A stretch of DNA of 7,239 nucleotides. Source: JAXHUM01 sp034189325. GTDB taxonomy: Bacteria > Desulfobacterota > DSM-4660 > Desulfatiglandales > Desulfatiglandaceae. A program made the translations under genes and the position numbers. The first letter of the stretch is position 1. Each line of letters starts with the position of its first letter. Location: NCBI GenBank assembly GCA_034189325.1, contig JAXHUM010000128.1, positions 1 through 7,239 on the forward strand, in the 5' to 3' direction. Of this stretch, positions 4,828 to 7,239 are shown one piece after another. The notes under the pieces were generated by a model. That model was given only the letters and a program-made list of their open reading frames with translations. It did no database searches and was not told where the DNA came from.

Positions 4828-7239
4828 TCAAGAAGACTTTTTCCACAGCCTTCTGAGCCTGAGGGAATTACCGACAACCGAAACGGAACTCATGGCCATG
4901 GCCCCTGCCGCAAAGACCGGGTTTAGGAGGATGCCGAAAAAGGGGTACAATATTCCGGCGGCAATGGGGATGCCCAGACTGTTATAAAAAAAGGCCCAGA
5001 AGAGGTTTTGCCGGATCACCTTCATGGTCATCGACGAGAGCCTGATGGCCCCCGGGACCGACTCGAGATCATCGCTCATGAGGGTGATATCGCTCGCCTC
5101 GATCGCCACATCCGTGCCTGCTCCAATGGCGATCCCGATGTCCGCGGTTGTCAGGGCGGGCGCGTCATTGATGCCGTCCCCCACCATGGCCACCACCTGT
5201 CCCTCTTTCTGGAGTCTTTTGATCTCATCGGCCTTGTCCCCGGGCAGGACCTCGGCCAATATCTCTTCAATGCCCAAAATCGCGCCTATGGAACGGGCCG
5301 TCTTCTCATTATCACCGGTGATCATGGCGGTGGTGAGACCCATGGCCTTGAGGGTGGAAACCGCTCGTGCCGCAGAGTCCTTGGGGACATCAGAGAGGGC
5401 CAACAGCCCGATCACCCCATTGGCGTCCGCCACGAAGACCACTGTCTTGCCTTGGCCGGCGAAGCCTTTTGCCTCTTTGCCAAGCTCCCTGATCGGAAGG
5501 CCTTCCTGTTCCATCAGCCTGAGGTTGCCTAAGAAGTATTTCCGGCCTTTAAGGATGGCGCTTGCACCAAGACCGGTCAGGGACTGAAAATCCTCGACCG
5601 GGTCCAACGACAGGCCCGCGGACCTCGATCGGTCCACAATGGCCCCGGCAAGGGGGTGTTCGGACACCGCCTCGATGGATGCCGCAATCTTTAACACCTC
5701 CTCCCGGTCTTCTCCATCGGCAGGCTGTATATCGGTCACTTGAGGCTCGCCCCGGGTGAGGGTTCCGGTCTTATCAAAGACGATCTTGGTCAGACCGTAG
5801 GCCTTTTCAAGGCCTTCTCCCCCCTTGATAAGGATACCGCTTTCAGCGCCGAGGCCGGTCCCCACCATGACCGCCGTGGGTGTTGCCAGGCCCATGGCGC
5901 AGGGGCAGGCGATGATCAAGACCGACACAAAGTTCAGGAGGGCCCGGCTGAAAAGGGGCTCAGGGACCAGGAAATTCCAGATGCAAAAGGTGACCACGGC
6001 GATTCCGAAGACCACAGGCACAAATATGGACGCCACCCGATCGGCGAGGCGCTGGATAGGGGCCTTGGAGCCCTGGGCCTCCTCCACCAGTTGTATGATC
6101 CGGGCCAGGGCGGTCTCAGCCCCTATCCTGGTGGCCTTGAAAGTAAAGGTCCCACTCTTGTTCAGGGTGGCCGCGAAGACCTCGCTCCCTGCTTCCTTGG
6201 GTAAAGGGATGCTTTCTCCGGTGAGCATGGATTCATCCACCGCGGAGGCCCCCGACACAACCATGCCGTCGGTGGGGATTTGTTCACCAGGCCTTACCCG
6301 GATAAGGTCGCCCGTCACGACCTGTTCAATAGGGATATCCTCTTCTTTGTCATCCCGGACGACCCGGGCGGTCTTCGGTTTCAGGCCCATGAGCTTTTTG
6401 ATGGCCGATGAGGCCCGGCCCTTTGCGCCCGCCTCCAGGAGTCGACCTAAAAGGACAAGGGTGATAATCATGGCTGCGCCGTCGAAGTAGACATGGGGAT
6501 CGACGCCCGCTTCCGCAAAAAAAGGAGCGGCAAAGGTAGCCATGGCCGAATAGAGATAGGCGGACAAGGCCCCTACAGCCACCAGGGTGTTCATGTCGGT
6601 GGTCTTCTGCCTGGCCGCCTTGATCGCGCCGGAAAAGAACCGGCTCCCCACCCAAAAGACCACCGGTGTGGTGAGCACAAAAAGAAGAGACAGCATCACC
6701 TGCCTGGGGATCGGCCTCAGAAAGGGGAACCATCCCTGCATCGACCCCATAAAGATCACCACGCTCAAGAAAGCGCCGACAACAAACTTTGTCCTCAATT
6801 CTTTGATATCCCTGAGCCGGGCCGCTTCCAAAGGATCTTCAAGCCCCATGTCGGGGACCCCCAAAAACTCGTACCCCGAATCGATGATCCTGTTTTTAAT
6901 GCTGGTCAGTCCGGCCCAATCCGGTTGGTGGATCAGGGTGGCCCTTCCCGTGGCCAGGTTCACCGAGGCCTCCTCCACCCCATCCACCGATGCCAGGGCC
7001 GATTCCACCCGTCGGACGCAGGCCGCGCAGGTCATGCCGCCCACGGAAACAACGGTCTTTCCCATGCCTTTGGTCGGGGCCTCTTCAAGGCCGATCACTT
7101 CATAGCCCAGGTCATGGACCTTGGAGCTTAAGTCCTGAACCGCGATTTTTGAGGGATCGTATTCAATTGTGGCCTTTTCCGTGGCCAAATTCACCGCTGC
7201 TTCCGATACCCCCTCGAGTTCCGCAAGCCCCTGCTCCAC
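4828..7239 (-). CDS. copA: CopA-type Cu(+)-exporting P1B ATPase, N-terminus beyond window
   Basis: A partial gene: 803 codons are visible and the reading frame runs off the right edge. It is a copper-translocating P-type ATPase of the inner membrane that uses ATP to export Cu(+). Numbering from the first visible codon: a first heavy-metal-associated domain (1-52) lacking its CxxC, which must lie off the window; a second with GGMTCAAC (67-74); about eight membrane helices; the actuator TGES (340-343); the metal-site CPC (445-447) in the sixth helix; phosphorylated D489 in DKTGTLT; the P1B signature SEHP (526-529); TGDN (641-644); and GDGINDAPAL (687-696). YN (752-753) and MSS (783-785) in the last helices mark the Cu(+)/Ag(+) subgroup. 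Roughly 15-25 N-terminal residues are probably missing. Its TGA faces the bipA TAG across 9 bp. Codons look GC-richer than in neighbouring genes. Promoter and any copper regulator lie outside the window. Confidence 0.95.
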   Translation of the reverse strand: MEQGLAELEGVSEAAVNLATEKATIEYDPSKIAVQDLSSKVHDLGYEVIGLEEAPTKGMGKTVVSVGGMTCAACVRRVESALASVDGVEEASVNLATGRATLIHQPDWAGLTSIKNRIIDSGYEFLGVPDMGLEDPLEAARLRDIKELRTKFVVGAFLSVVIFMGSMQGWFPFLRPIPRQVMLSLLFVLTTPVVFWVGSRFFSGAIKAARQKTTDMNTLVAVGALSAYLYSAMATFAAPFFAEAGVDPHVYFDGAAMIITLVLLGRLLEAGAKGRASSAIKKLMGLKPKTARVVRDDKEEDIPIEQVVTGDLIRVRPGEQIPTDGMVVSGASAVDESMLTGESIPLPKEAGSEVFAATLNKSGTFTFKATRIGAETALARIIQLVEEAQGSKAPIQRLADRVASIFVPVVFGIAVVTFCIWNFLVPEPLFSRALLNFVSVLIIACPCAMGLATPTAVMVGTGLGAESGILIKGGEGLEKAYGLTKIVFDKTGTLTRGEPQVTDIQPADGEDREEVLKIAASIEAVSEHPLAGAIVDRSRSAGLSLDPVEDFQSLTGLGASAILKGRKYFLGNLRLMEQEGLPIRELGKEAKGFAGQGKTVVFVADANGVIGLLALSDVPKDSAARAVSTLKAMGLTTAMITGDNEKTARSIGAILGIEEILAEVLPGDKADEIKRLQKEGQVVAMVGDGINDAPALTTADIGIAIGAGTDVAIEASDITLMSDDLESVPGAIRLSSMTMKVIRQNLFWAFFYNSLGIPIAAGILYPFFGILLNPVFAAGAMAMSSVSVVGNSLRLRRLWKKSS

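Noticed and set aside
5008..7131. Long plus-strand reading frames opposite copA
   Set aside because: They are antisense to a fully intact CopA frame, low in complexity and rich in Arg/Pro/Ser, as expected from shadow frames in GC-rich coding DNA.
6933..7239. The two heavy-metal domains of CopA as a DNA repeat or rearrangement
   Set aside because: Tandem metal-binding domains are normal for this family; similarity is at protein level and the first domain's missing CxxC is simply cut off by the window edge.

Overview
The window holds six protein-coding genes and no tRNA, rRNA, CRISPR array or insertion sequence that I can see. Gene content points to a Gram-negative bacterium of the Desulfobacterota (deltaproteobacterial) type: a DUF2400/TIGR02757 protein, an RdgC-like protein split over two genes, a standard BipA/TypA GTPase and a CopA-type copper ATPase. 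This assignment is from recognised protein families, not from a search, so it is tentative.

Layout: (1) 86-904, minus strand, a DUF2400 protein of unknown function, divergent from (2) 1220-1420, plus strand, a 66-residue cold-shock protein with a long leader. Their shared intergenic region carries promoter-like elements facing both ways around a small dyad. (3) A strong hairpin with U/A tracts on both sides (1444-1483) ends the cold-shock gene and probably also the convergent two-gene operon that follows. (4) That operon, minus strand, 2781 down to 1610, encodes two short proteins separated by 2 bases. The first resembles the N-terminal half of the recombination protein RdgC and the second its C-terminal half. 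(5) A 267-bp divergent region (2782-3048) carries two back-to-back TTGACA boxes, a 16-bp direct repeat, a dyad, and a terminator-shaped hairpin sitting between the probable bipA promoter and the bipA start. (6) bipA, plus strand, 3049-4818. (7) copA, minus strand, stop at 4828, running off the right edge with its N-terminus missing. The bipA and copA stop codons face each other across only 9 bp.

The genes do not form one pathway. Two (csp and bipA) belong to families linked to growth at low temperature and RNA/ribosome function, the RdgC pair to DNA recombination control, and copA to copper export. copA looks GC-richer than the rest. The most interesting items are the bipartite RdgC, the attenuator-like hairpin in the bipA leader, the duplicated 16-mer covering the bipA start region, and a DNA-glycosylase-like LDTHxHR motif in the DUF2400 protein.
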